Source: Lingula anatina
Taxonomy: Eukaryota; Brachiopoda; Lingulata; Lingulida; Lingulidae
Length of the DNA stretch: 64,000 nucleotides
Reading direction: 5' to 3'
Assembly (NCBI RefSeq): GCF_001039355.2
Contig: NW_019774036.1
Location: forward strand, 73,311 to 137,310
The position numbers and the translations under genes were made by a program. This document shows positions 47,580 to 58,108 of the stretch, piece after piece (the stretch's first letter is position 1; every line of letters begins with the position of its first letter). The notes under the pieces are model-generated. The model worked only from the letters and a program-made list of their open reading frames with translations, ran no database searches and was not told the origin of the DNA.

Positions 47580-47948
47580 TTTTTACTATGACATTTTTTG
47601 AAGTGAAAACACCACAGTAGAATCACACAAAATTTTAAAATCACCAAAATGAAATTCTTTCACATGTTTCATCCTTTAACCAACCCCAACTGAAATGGAA
47701 AAAATGTAAACGGAATCAAACATGTTTCAGTTTATATTTCCCGACCGACGATCCCGACATTACTACAGTTTTTCTCTCTCAAAAAGTTAACAATCAATGA
47801 TCTTCTGACATATTGATTAGCATTACTTTAAAATTAATTAATTCAAGCGAACCTCAGACCGGCGACAGGCAGAGAGAAAGAGAGAGAGAGGTTTAAGCAT
47901 GATCACTAGAACCTACGTGTTTGTCACCATGGAGACAACAGACAAGGT
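47580..47948 (-). pseudogene. Gutted EF-hand remnant between EF7 and EF8
   Basis: A 3' UTR exon acceptor at 47690-47692 and a partial signal-peptide exon (47948-47917, ending in a GTAGGT donor) remain, with a (GA)n tract between. All EF-hand exons are gone. The signal-peptide exon is itself cut at GACAAGGTC and joined to promoter-upstream sequence, so start codon, first exon and promoter are lost too. Confidence 0.65.
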
Positions 47949-48108
47949 CTATCGGTTGAGATCACGTAGGGAAGCCATTAATGTCTGCCTCGACGGCTGC
48001 TGGCATCGCTTTCACATGTTAATAAATACCTTGAACACAAAAGGACTGGATAATGACAAATCATGAACAATCAAAACGCAGTAGTTTCATATACCAGTGT
48101 TACACATC

Positions 48109-48431
48109 ATCGTTTGTGATAAAGCAGACCAGGTCACACTACACGTTGTGTACCTGCTTCCTCTAAGTTACTTACACATTACGTGGCCAGTATGTTTAAA
48201 GGATTCGTATTGATCTAAGTCAAACTTTTTCCATTTTAACAAACTGTAATATACCAGTACCCTAAAGGTGTGAAATGACATTATGACCAATAGCTTTAAA
48301 TCTTCCCATAATTGTTGTTCAGTTAGACATTTATTCAGATTTTAGAATCAGACAGAATAATAGTAGGTACATGTAGCTAAAAGTGCATTGCTGAAGCGAG
48401 ACTTATTCGATAATTGTATCTTTAAGCATTG
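48109..48431. other. Inverted piece of EF-gene first intron
   Basis: This segment is the reverse complement of intron 1 sequence seen in the usual direction at, for example, 33380-33690. It is fused to the NXPE-like fragment that follows. The same inversion junctions recur at 61.76-62.09 kb, so the inversion came before that duplication. Confidence 0.75.
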
Positions 48432-48638
48432 TCTATATTCAATAATCAGATCGTGTTTAAATTGACCCACATCTTGTTCCCTGGTTTTCCTTGAAGGCGG
48501 GGGCTTTTGCAATAAGCTCTGGATAGTAATCCGTCTGTTGGGAGATTCCGACCAAATCAGTGAAATATATATCAAAATGCTAACGATTGCAAGCCCAACA
48601 CGACGAAATGTACGTCGAGTTAAAACTTCCTTTCCCAT
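48432..48638 (-). pseudogene. NXPE-like 5' fragment, copy A
   Basis: ATG at 48638 starts a type II anchor region (R-V-G-L-A-I-V-S-I-L-I-Y-I-S-L-I-W) and continues through K-P-P-P-S-R-K-T-R-E to I-I-E-Y-R, then runs into the inverted intron. The open frame continues to 48348, but its last 27 residues come from the inverted intron. The lumenal and esterase parts are absent. It has the TCA codon that is a stop in the 36.5-kb copy. Confidence 0.8.
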
Positions 48639-48750
48639 CTTTTTGGAATTGTGGCGTTTGTCAGTGTTGTCGACGCGGCTATGCGTTCATGTCATTTATA
48701 TGTTGCATGTGATGTAGTTGTAGTATCTCACTGCTCAATTAGAGTTCTTA

Positions 48751-49001
48751 GAGACCATTCACAGACCCTATCGTACTAACTTTGGATCGAGCTATCTCCA
48801 AGGGGATTCTCGCTTAATTGCAATTAAACGGATTAGATGTCTGTCACGCCTACTGAAGCTGATAGGGGTCATTAGCTATTGTTTAACAGCTTTAGTGGGC
48901 GTCCCAGACATCTATGCCACTGAAGCTGGAAGCAATTTAGTGAGAAACCCTGTGGAGATGGACCGATTCTGTTAGATCGATCTGGCGATGGGAACCCAGT
49001 C
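48751..49001. mobile_element. TTA-duplicating MITE, copy 2
   Basis: Flanked by TTA at 48748-48750 and 49002-49004; the empty site is GTTCTTAGTTCGCG near 36757. At 251 bp it is longer than copy 1 and its terminal repeats are less alike. The internal GTTAGATCGATCT word is shared. Confidence 0.7.
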
Positions 49002-49836
49002 TTAGTTTGCGTGATAGGGTGTGTCCGTGCGAGCCACAGCTTCGTATTGGTCAGTACACTGAATACTGTTCACGATGCTTTTCTATTGCGTGGTTTGCGT
49101 AGTTTGCGTAGTTTTTCAGAATGATGACTTCCTGTTTTTTGCCATATGACGTCACCCACCGGTTGTCTTTTTGTCTTTCTTGGAAAAGACTGGGAAATGT
49201 ATCCATGGAGACACCCCAAAACTTCTGATTCATATAGAACATGTAAACTATCTGTTGTAGCAAAAATAAAGACGTGAAAGGAATTCGTAACGTGTTTGAA
49301 AAGTCGACATCCACCATAAATCATGACAATTCCATAACCGCGTGTCCTCATATTTATTTGAATACATTAAAATATGGGAATTACTTTTTTAAATCTTTGT
49401 TAAAACAGAAGTTGTTTTCGACCGGTACAAAACTATCCTGGTGATAGGCGTAAGTATTTTACTGAGATATACTGTTTATCTATGAGGTTTATTTCAAATG
49501 GATATAATAAGGACCTTTCAGCCACCACGCTAGTTTTTATTTTGAAATAATTAGAGAATTGTGGTATTCACCAAAAGTTCTCAAAATTACTGATGATCCA
49601 TAATTATATTTTTTCGCCATGAAGTCTTCTTAAAACCTGCAACTGAAAAGGAAAAAATATTAAATGAAACTAGTATGTTTAACTTAGGGAGTTCAGTCTA
49701 ATACTATATATTTTACGTAATCTAATGCATATGTAAATATTTCACCAGCTATCTATCTATGTACTTGTACATATGCCAAGTACAGGTCTCACACATTCAC
49801 CACTTACCGCTTATAGCAAATATTGTGGGTATCTGT

Positions 49837-51421
49837 TTACTCCAGAGTGGGGTCGTACCTTTTCAAAAGCTTAAAAAGAAACAATATTGTGGAACCAAAT
49901 TATTAATGAAATTTTCCGAAATACTGTTCATTACAAATATAAACCAATTTTTATAAGCGTGTAATATCACTGTAGACTTTCGGTTTCTATGAACTAAACC
50001 GGTTTCAAACACTCTGACCTAATTGCAGCCAAGTCAAACGCGCTTGCTGTCAGAAAAAAAAATGAAAGGTGATTGTTTAGACAAAATTATCTTAAAGTTC
50101 CTCTCAAGTATTACTTTTCGATTAAATTGGGTATTTAATCCTTTCTATAGATTATTTCAAGAGGTAACAAAATCTTTTTTACAACTAGAGGTACATATAT
50201 TCAACTAAAATGATTCAAACAGTTAAAAAGAGCGATTGTTTTCACAGTAATAATGATATACAAAATCGACCATACCTTTTCACATAATTCAATACATTCA
50301 TCATTGTCTGTTTGCCCATTTCCTGAATAAAATAATCAGCTGCCATTATATGCGCATGTGACGTATACACATGCATTTACCTCATCCGCCCCACTCTCCT
50401 TCTAAACCCACGAAACTTAGCTTTATTTTACACTAAGACGCCAGATTTGTTACGGATGATCCCTTTTACGAGCATTGTCATTATGAACATTTAAGAACAT
50501 TTTCGATCGACGGATAATGTCTTTTACTGTATTGGCTTTTCAGGCAAAGAGTGCGTTCTTCTTCAGTTGTTTGAGAAACGGGACCATGTTAGACATAAGA
50601 AACACTCACCATTGTCATCTAGTTTCCCAAATTTAAACATATCATCTTCTGTCAATACTCCATTTTTATCTAAATCACCCGCTTGAAATAGTGCGCGAGA
50701 CCACAGTGGGCGAATTCTGCTATCCAGTTTGACCATATATCTCAGCAACTCACTGTGCGTGACTTCATCATTGTCTAAAAACCCAAAGAATAATGGGTAT
50801 TGGCAATAATCTAAATTTCACATTCAATCGATTCACGAAATTATTATTTCAGATCACGCAACATTGAATGAGTTTACATGTTCATCTTGTGCAATGCTTA
50901 TTTTTTGGTATTAAAATTAAGGTACAAATTCCAGCTGAAGTTACGCTTCTTTTAACTATTGCAGACAAAACATGCTAAAACTTACGGTCAAAGTCCATGT
51001 TAGCCAGTAACCCAATCCATTCCAGTTTAGTCATGATGCCATCGTTATTGGTGTCCGTGGCATTGCAGATTAACTCTCCAATCTCTCTCGCTGTAAGCAG
51101 AGGCTTTGCGTCATTTACAGGAGCACAATTACTAAAACAGTGTCAAATAAAATTCAAATAATTTCTCTGAAGGGTGCTTGCAATTATTGTGCTGTGACGT
51201 GAAGACAAAAGAAATATCCATTTCAGCAGAAATAGCATATGAGTTTTAATTAATTATACACTGTTATAAGATGTAATGTATATAACATGTATTTATGTTA
51301 TAAGACAGATTCATCCTAATTATAAATGTTTACAGCTCATCGATTATTAAGTAATCCTGCGTCATTGATCAAATGCCTAAAGCAGTTAAAAACGGATTCC
51401 AGTGGAGCCCAGACCGACAAC

Positions 51422-51469
<48 letters not shown>

Positions 51470-51547
51470 AAGCATGATCCCTAGTACTTACATGTTTGTC
51501 ACCATGGAGACAACAGACAAGGTCACTGTCATCATAAGGAACTTCAT
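49837..51547 (-). CDS. EF8: four-EF-hand gene without its first exon
   Basis: The exons are 51547-51492, 51131-50986, 50774-50610, 50322-50276 and 49869-49837, giving 148 residues. The leader is MKFLMMTVTLSVVSMVTN. The loops are DTNNDGIMTKLE, the split loop D-F-D-H-N-D-E-V-T-H-S-E, DLDKNGVLTEDD and the split loop D-D-N-G-N-G-Q-T-D-N-D-E. Residue 20 is Asn rather than Tyr; four cysteines remain. It is closest to EF6. Just upstream of the ATG (51550-51562), the intron acceptor, first intron and non-coding first exon are missing, and the signal-peptide exon abuts promoter sequence (GATGACGTGACTTTC near 51595). The coding part is intact. Confidence 0.85.
51424..51466. repeat. (GA)n microsatellite in the first remaining intron of EF8
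   Basis: It is at the standard position near the signal-peptide exon donor. Confidence 0.9.
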
Positions 51548-51630
51548 CTTCTATCTATCGTTTATTGCGATAGCTATGTGAAAGTCACGTCATCAGCGTG
51601 TCCGACTTGAAACAGGGATATCAAATATGA
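51548..51630 (-). promoter_or_regulatory. Promoter block fused directly to the EF8 coding exon
   Basis: Sequence normally some 80-130 bp upstream of the first-exon donor lies here about 10-60 bp from the start codon. It includes the CRE-like TGACGTGA. The fusion point is near 51558. Confidence 0.55.
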
Positions 51631-53010
51631 TTCAAAGAGAAATTTTTGCCTATATCATATGTCAGAGAAACCTGTTTTAATGAAAAAAATCATATACAAG
51701 AAATTATCGGTTAAGATCACGTAGGGAAGCCATTAATGTCTGCCTCGACGGCTGCCGGCATCACTAACACATGTTAATACATACCGTGAACACAAAAGGA
51801 CTGGATAATGACAAATCAGCAACAATCAAAACGCAGTAGTTTCATACACCAGTATTACATTTTTTCACAATTATTATTGAAATGTGCATTTTTCACTAAA
51901 CAAACAGAGTTTCATTTGTCAAAAGCCATAGAAAAATTAATGGGATTTGCCAGTATTTCTTCCTTTCACAGTCTGATCTAACCAGAGACATGAGGGCTTT
52001 GATAGATATTTTGATACTTTTAATTGCTTTTAAGTGCGTTTTAAGAATTCTGATCTCAGCCCCGAAGCTGCTGGGCGTATATATACTGGAAAGTTAGTCC
52101 GTTGAACTCTCGAATATATCCAACTTAAGGTAGTATAATTGTTGTCTGCACGAGACGCAGCATATACACTTTGACATACTTTTTTTGTAGACTTAGTTGC
52201 CTTAGTAGCTAACAAGTAGCAAAATCGATGAGTCTATTGCGAAAAAAATGTTTTATTATACTCCCACACCACAAAAACAAATTGGTTCCATGAACTGACT
52301 ACAGTATACAGGCTTACATCCCGTACTACCGTCAATGTCATTAAATGGATAACAGGGTTATAACATAATTATGTTATTGACTTAGTTTCAATTTGATCTT
52401 GGAAAAGCCATTTATATAACACAGAAATTTAATTGTCAACGCAATCTCATCCACGTATCCCTGTCCATGTATCTAAATAAGTTAGACGTTGATCTGAAAA
52501 TAACAAATCTTAATTAAGCTTTGATTTAATTTCTGACATTACAACTTCCTAACATACTATCAAAGAAGAGACATACGAAAAGTATCGCCTTAAACTGAAA
52601 GTACGGCTGGCATAGGTTTGGTGGTATAGCCGAGCGAAATATCGTAAATGAATATATGCACTGCAACCCTGGATGGCCACCATATGCTACACATGCTACC
52701 CGAGCTTACTTGACAGTTCCTTACCCGCACGTGTCTACTGGGATGACGTTACCAGCTCATTAACAATCTACAGTGGATTTTGGCAGATGTCATTTTAATG
52801 GGGCATATAACTACTATCACTGCAATTCGTGTTACCAGGTAATATGAATAGGCAATATTGAAATACTAAAAAATCATTTGGAAGTAGTGTGACATTCTAT
52901 TTTTACTGTGACAATCTTTGAAGTGAAAACACCACAGTAGTATCACACAAAATTTCAAAATCACCAAAATGAAATGTCCTTCACATGTTTCATCCTTATA
53001 CCAACCCCAA
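51631..53010. other. Spacer between EF8 and EF9
   Basis: Standard spacer, related to 28.8-29.7 kb and then to 47.4-47.7 kb, with no gene. The NXPE-like gene that follows this spacer at 29.8 and 35.1 kb is missing here: the blocks join near 52690. The EF9 3' UTR exon begins at 53010. Confidence 0.5.
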
Positions 53011-53324
53011 CTGAAATGGAAAAAAAGTAAACGGAATCAAACATGTCTGTAGTTTATATTTCCCGACCGAGGATCCCGACATTACTACAGTTTTTTCTCT
53101 CTCTCTCAAATTCAGTAATCTTCTGACATATTGCTAAGCATAACTTAATTACAGGTAGCTTGCGCTATTTAATCCTATTATATAAAACAGAGGGTCATCT
53201 GGCTGAAACACCTGACATACCGCAGTAGTAATTATTCTAATACATATGTAAGCATATATTGCATGATATCTCATGTAATGTATGGTAAAACTTACCATTC
53301 ATGATAAAGATTGGGGGTAGCTTT

Positions 53325-56300
53325 TTACTGCAGCTGAGGGTCAAACATTTTCAAAATCTGCAATTGATTGAATATTGTATGTTTAACATCAAATACGAAA
53401 AGAATTTCATGGTAAGAAATGACCGATGGTTATTAAGAGGAAATTATTTGATTTTTTTTTCATTGAGACGTTTCTTATTATTCTAAAGTGAGGTACGTAA
53501 TTCCTACTGCAGATACCTGCAAAAACTAATACGCACATTTTACCTATCGCGGTGTTCAATATGAATTTTCTCAAACAAACAAATCGTTATCAGGCCTACC
53601 CAACTACCAGACTCGGCACCGAATGATCCTGAATTCACCGGTAGATCAGACCACACTACCTGTTTTCAAGGTGTGAGTCAGTACTTATTACACAGTATCA
53701 TACCCTGAACAAACTTTGAGTGGTGATGCAAAGCATTTCAACCCCGCTGAGAATCGTCACTATCACATCGCGTACTAGGCAAGAGCAGTGTCGCGTCTGA
53801 TACTGTGAAATGCGTACTGATACGCACCTTGAAAACGGGTAGTGTGGTCCGATTTACCGGTGAATTCAGGATCATTCGGTGCCGAGTCTGGTAGTTGGGT
53901 AGGCCTGGTTATTATGTGCAGAAAAATGAAAGCATCGTTCTAATCAAATTTACCTTTTCACATGCTTCAATACATTCCTCCGTCCTCACGATCCCATCAC
54001 CTGAATTAGAAAATAATAACTTTGTGACGTTACTTTTAGAATTTGTGCAACATAAGGCATCGGCTCTGTTTCAGAAAAATATGAATTTAAGGTTTACTCT
54101 TCATTCGAAAGAATAAAGCAAACTAACCATCGATATCTAGTGTGAGTAAAAGGTCTACATCAGCCGTAGTCAAAACACCATCGTCATTGAAATCATCCAG
54201 TTCAAATAATGCACGGATCCACTTTAATTTTAGATCATGATCAGTTTCAATGAAAAATCTCATATATTCGCCTAGAGTAACTTCATCATTATCTGAAAAA
54301 AAAAAAAAAGAAAATGGTTGGTATTTTTAAATGTGTCAATTACGTGTTAATTTTCTCGATTATAAAAGACTTACATGACATACTGGAATGGTATCCATTC
54401 CATGTTTCTAATTCCAGCTTATGCTGAACTATCAATACCGTTCCGGTTAAGTAGTGATGAGACTTAAACCCCATTCCCAGAGATTAGATCGATCCAACTA
54501 GATCGACCTAACTCCCTGGGGGTTCACGCTAAATAGCTATCAGCCGAGCGGTCACGAAAGTTAAATACCCCCTTAAAGCTTGTAGTAGGCGGGACGGGTA
54601 TTTAAGGTGGATTATCTGACAGCAATCTAGCGAGACTCCCCACCGGGATAGATCGCTCTAAAACCTATGGGAATGCGCCCTTACGGTTCAAATCTATACT
54701 GGCCAGTACAGTCCCCCATTCGAGTTTTGTGAAGATACCATCGTTATTGGTGTCCGTGGCATTGCAGACTAACTCTCCAAGCTCTCTCGCTGTTAGCCGT
54801 GGCATTGTGTCATTTACAGGAGCACAATAACTAAAACAATGTCAATTTAATTTTAAAAAATCCCGATAATCTTTATGAAGAGTACTTGCAATTATTGTGT
54901 TATGTTCAGAGATGTGAAAGGAAAGCCACAAGAAGTATTCTTAAATGAGGCAAGCCTGTGTTTATAAGCAAATGGTTTAACAAAGGCGTTAAAAGTAGTG
55001 GCGATTTTCTTGAAAATAACAGAATTTTAACAAAGGAATAATTTGAACAAATATTTAGCCTACAAAACTGTGGTGTGCTCACATTTAACGGTATACGAAA
55101 TTCTGTTAAGCACAGGCCTATGAATAAAACACAAAACGATGTTCTTGAGGTTACCCTTCACCCATTTTTGCCTCAAGCAATGGAGTTTCTTATCAAACAT
55201 AGTAAAGGGTGTATAGACTTTTATCAAACTCTCTACAAGCCAGCTACACGGATGACAAACGAAAAAAAAAATGGAATGCAAAGTTAAATTTTGATGTACA
55301 TTGGAAAGATGTATATAATAACTGTTTCGAAACAACAAAGAATACCACACTGCAGTGGTTCCAATACCGCATAATACATAGGCTCCTGCCTGTTTAATCA
55401 TATTTAAAAATTATAGGGCTTGAAAATAATGACGTCTGTTCTCTGTGTTGCCAGGAGAAGACATTTCGCTTACTTTCTTCCACTGCGCGTATAGTAAGAA
55501 AATTTGGGAAGAACTGAAAGCTTACATCTTTATAAGAACGAATAAAGACATTACCTTTAATGAAAAATGCATCATTTTCGGCTATTCAACAAACCCAAAC
55601 AGCCCAATTAATTTTGTTATTCTTTGTACAAAATTTTATATTTACAAAATTTTCAAAAAGAAATAATGTATGCGTCTTTTTTCATTCATAAATTACATAA
55701 AGGATCAATTTATAATAGAAAGATTCAATGTATTAAAAAAGCTAAATTTAACAAGCTTTGAAAAAAAAATGGGAAAATTGGTAAGACGTGTGAATTTAAT
55801 GAGTATATATTGCACTTTTTTCTTGTTTAATAATCTATTGTATGTTTAGTTGAATACATTGAGGTATCGATCTTTTTTTACACCTATTGTTCATGAGATT
55901 ATAAACGTATATTCGTGTGTGTGTGAGAGAGTGTGTAAGAGAAAGAGAGAAAGTGAGTGTGCATGTAATATTTTTATGTATATGTTCTTCCCTGGACTGA
56001 AATATATCAATTAAAAAAAGAAGTATCAGCACAAATAGCTAATTTATCATACGCTGTTATAAGCTGTTAATATACACATGTTATTCATTCACCCTAATTA
56101 TTAGTTGTTAACAAACCATTAATTGATTTTAAGTTATCCTGAGTCAATGATCAAAACACTAAAAGAGTTAAAAACGGATTCAAGCGAAGCCCAGACCGAA
56201 GACAAACAAAGAGAGAGAGAGAGAGATGATGGGAGAGAGAGAGGTTTAAGCATGATCATTAATACCTACATGTTTGTCACCATGGAGACAACAGACAAGG

Positions 56301-56325
56301 TGACTGTCATCAAGTGGAACTTCAT
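53325..56325 (-). CDS. EF9: four-EF-hand gene with three insertions in its introns
   Basis: The exons are 56325-56270, 54830-54685, 54292-54128, 54000-53954 and 53357-53325, giving 148 residues. The leader is MKFHLMTVTLSVVSMVTN. The loops are DTNNDGIFTKLE, the split loop D-L-N-H-N-D-E-V-T-L-G-E, DFNDDGVLTTAD and the split loop D-I-D-G-D-G-I-V-R-T-E-E. Four cysteines are kept. The C-terminus ends D-P-Q-L-Q. A LINE sits in the intron before exon 2, a MITE lies exactly at the exon 2 donor (now GTAAGG) and a long-inverted-repeat element is in the last coding intron. The coding sequence is undamaged. It is nearly identical to EF10. Confidence 0.86.
53591..53907. mobile_element. 317-bp element with very long terminal inverted repeats
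   Basis: The arms of about 80-85 bp begin CAGGCCTACCCAACTACCAG and match the reverse complement of the right end with few differences. The flanks GTTAT (53586-53590 and 53908-53912) look like a 5-bp target duplication; EF4 and EF5 have the empty site (TTGTTATAATGTG). No ORF. It lies between exons 4 and 5 of EF9. The family is unknown to me. Confidence 0.8.
54467..54680. mobile_element. TTA-duplicating MITE, copy 3, at the EF9 exon 2 donor
   Basis: Flanked by TTA at 54464-54466 and 54681-54683. Terminal repeats are AACCCCATTCCCAGAG at the left and GGGCGCATTCCCATAG from the right. EF5 has the empty site (GAGACTTACGG near 32660). The right-hand TTA provides bases 2-4 of the intron. Confidence 0.85.
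54946..56020 (+). mobile_element. 5'-truncated LINE, C-terminal region
   Basis: The plus strand encodes, in two or three frames broken by stops and frameshifts, the region after the reverse transcriptase of an L1-like or related non-LTR element. It has L-Q-W-F-Q-Y-R-I-I-H-R-L-L-P, the C-S-L-C-C cluster and F-F-H-C-A-Y-S-K-K-I-W. The 3' end is A-rich and the flanks suggest insertion at TTAAA. It is inserted in the intron between the signal-peptide exon and exon 2 of EF9, opposite to the gene. A near-identical copy is in EF10. Confidence 0.75.
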
Positions 56326-57069
56326 CTTCTAGCAGCAGTGTGTGCTACTTTAACATAATTTATTTATATTAATCCAGTAGATGAGAGTACAGTGAGACAA
56401 CTAAATGCGTATTTTAATTTTACTCTAACACGTATGGCATAGCTTAAGGTCGCAAATTGCACCTCAAAGGGACCACGCGTAAAGATCAATTATAGAATCA
56501 GTCTCGCTTTAGCAATGCTCTTGTAGCTACATGTACCTACTATTTTTCTGACTAATTCTAAAATCTAAATAAATGTCTACATGTAACTGAACAGAAAATA
56601 TGGGAAGATTTAAAGCAATTGGTTATAATGTCATTTCACACCTTTATTGTACTGGTATATTACAGTCTGTCAAAATGAAAAAGTTTGACTTTGGACAATA
56701 CGAATACTGGCCACGTAACGTATAAGTAACAAAGTGGAAGCAGGTACACAATGTAAAGGGTAACCTGGTCTGCTTTATCAAAAACGATAAAAAAAACCGA
56801 ATTATCTTTTTTCATGAAACTTAGTTGAAGCATTGTAATTTTGTGAATTGATACAAATTGAAATATCATTGGAATGGTCATATAAACTGTATGTAAATGG
56901 TTTAAGAAACGGGGTCACATGATGTTTCTGATCCAACTATCTGGTATCACTCAAAATCCTTTAAACAGAATGCTGAAGAATCAGCTTACATGTAGGTTTA
57001 CGTTTTGCAAACATAAACAACTAGTAAATCAAGCGATGTCAAATAGCAATAATTTCATTTAAAAACTTA

Positions 57070-57230
57070 CCTGATATGATTGTTTACATTAGCGATGTTT
57101 ATCAGTAGAGATCTCCGATTAAAATGACAAACTGAAGCGCACTTCTCTTCCAAGGGAGTTTATTGCGATAGCTATGCGACAGTCACGTCATCAGCAGACA
57201 TACGGGTATTTTCGAAGTATTCATTGACGG
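57070..57230 (-). promoter_or_regulatory. First exon and promoter-proximal region of EF9
   Basis: The donor reads G|GTAAGT before 57070. The CRE-like GATGACGTGACTGTCGC is near 57190 on the minus strand. Confidence 0.5.
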
Positions 57231-57503
57231 ATGGAATTAAATCGGAACCCCTTCTACAACTCCTATCATAACTGCTGTAATAATGAACGTGTGTAAGGCA
57301 GACATGAGTGTCCGCCTTGAAACAGAGAGATCAAATTTGATCAAAGTGAACATTTTCATCATGTCACATCCAAGAAAAACCTGTTTTAATTACAAAAACA
57401 TATAGAGGAAATTGTGAAAACTATCGGTTAAGATCACGTAGGGAAGCCATTAATGTCTGCCTCGGCGGCTGATGGCATCACTTTCACATGTAAATAAATA
57501 CCG

Positions 57504-57507
<4 letters not shown>

Positions 57508-57552
<45 letters not shown>
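57508..57552. repeat. (CA)n microsatellite
   Basis: A spacer tract of about 45 bp. Confidence 0.95.
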
Positions 57553-57554
<2 letters not shown>

Positions 57555-57924
57555 ATAAACCCTGGATAATAGACAAATCAGCAACAATTAAAACGCAGTG
57601 GTTTCATATACCAGTATTACATTTTTTTTCACAATTATAATTCAAATGTACATTTTTCACTAAAACAGAGCTTTATTTGTCAAAAGATTTTAAAAAATTA
57701 ATGAGATTCGCCAGTATGTCTTCTGTGATATATATTTTAATACTTTCAAGTACTTTTAATACATTTTAAGAATTCAAAAACAGCTCCAAATCTGCTGGGT
57801 GTACATTACATGTACTGGAAACATCCCTAGTCTTCTAAACTCTTGAATATAGCCAACAAAAAGTAGCATATTTTTTATCTAAACAAGACGCAGCATATAC
57901 ACCTTGACATAGATTATTTATGTC

Positions 57925-58057
57925 TCCTCNAAAATAACGACGTAAGCGACCTTTTAGATTCTTTGTGAAACGGGACTTAGTGACGTAACGACTTAATTAC
58001 GTTGGTAACCAAGCCCTAAGTCAGGGAAACCGACTTAAGTTTTTTTGTGAAACGGGG
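57925..58057. mobile_element. Fragment of a DNA transposon end
   Basis: The right end, read on the minus strand, is GGCCCCCGTTTCACAAAAAA, the style of terminal repeat found in many animal DNA transposons. TTGTGAAACGGG occurs twice (57963 and 58040). The left end is lost; an undetermined base at 57930 marks uncertain assembly. Its right edge coincides with the start of the duplicated EF10 segment. Confidence 0.45.
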
Positions 58058-58108
58058 GCCTGGTTATTATGTGCAGAATAATGAAAGAATCGTTCTAATC
58101 AAGTTTAC

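Noticed and set aside
49070-49351. Frames upstream of the NXPE-like fragments (also 63486-63776 and 36892-37101)
   Set aside because: They change between duplicates by frameshifts and correspond to a probable former promoter region.
55060-55401. 113-codon minus-strand frame
   Set aside because: It is the antisense of the LINE coding region.
57900-58060. A tRNA-derived SINE
   Set aside because: No A and B box pair was seen; the right end fits a DNA transposon terminus instead.
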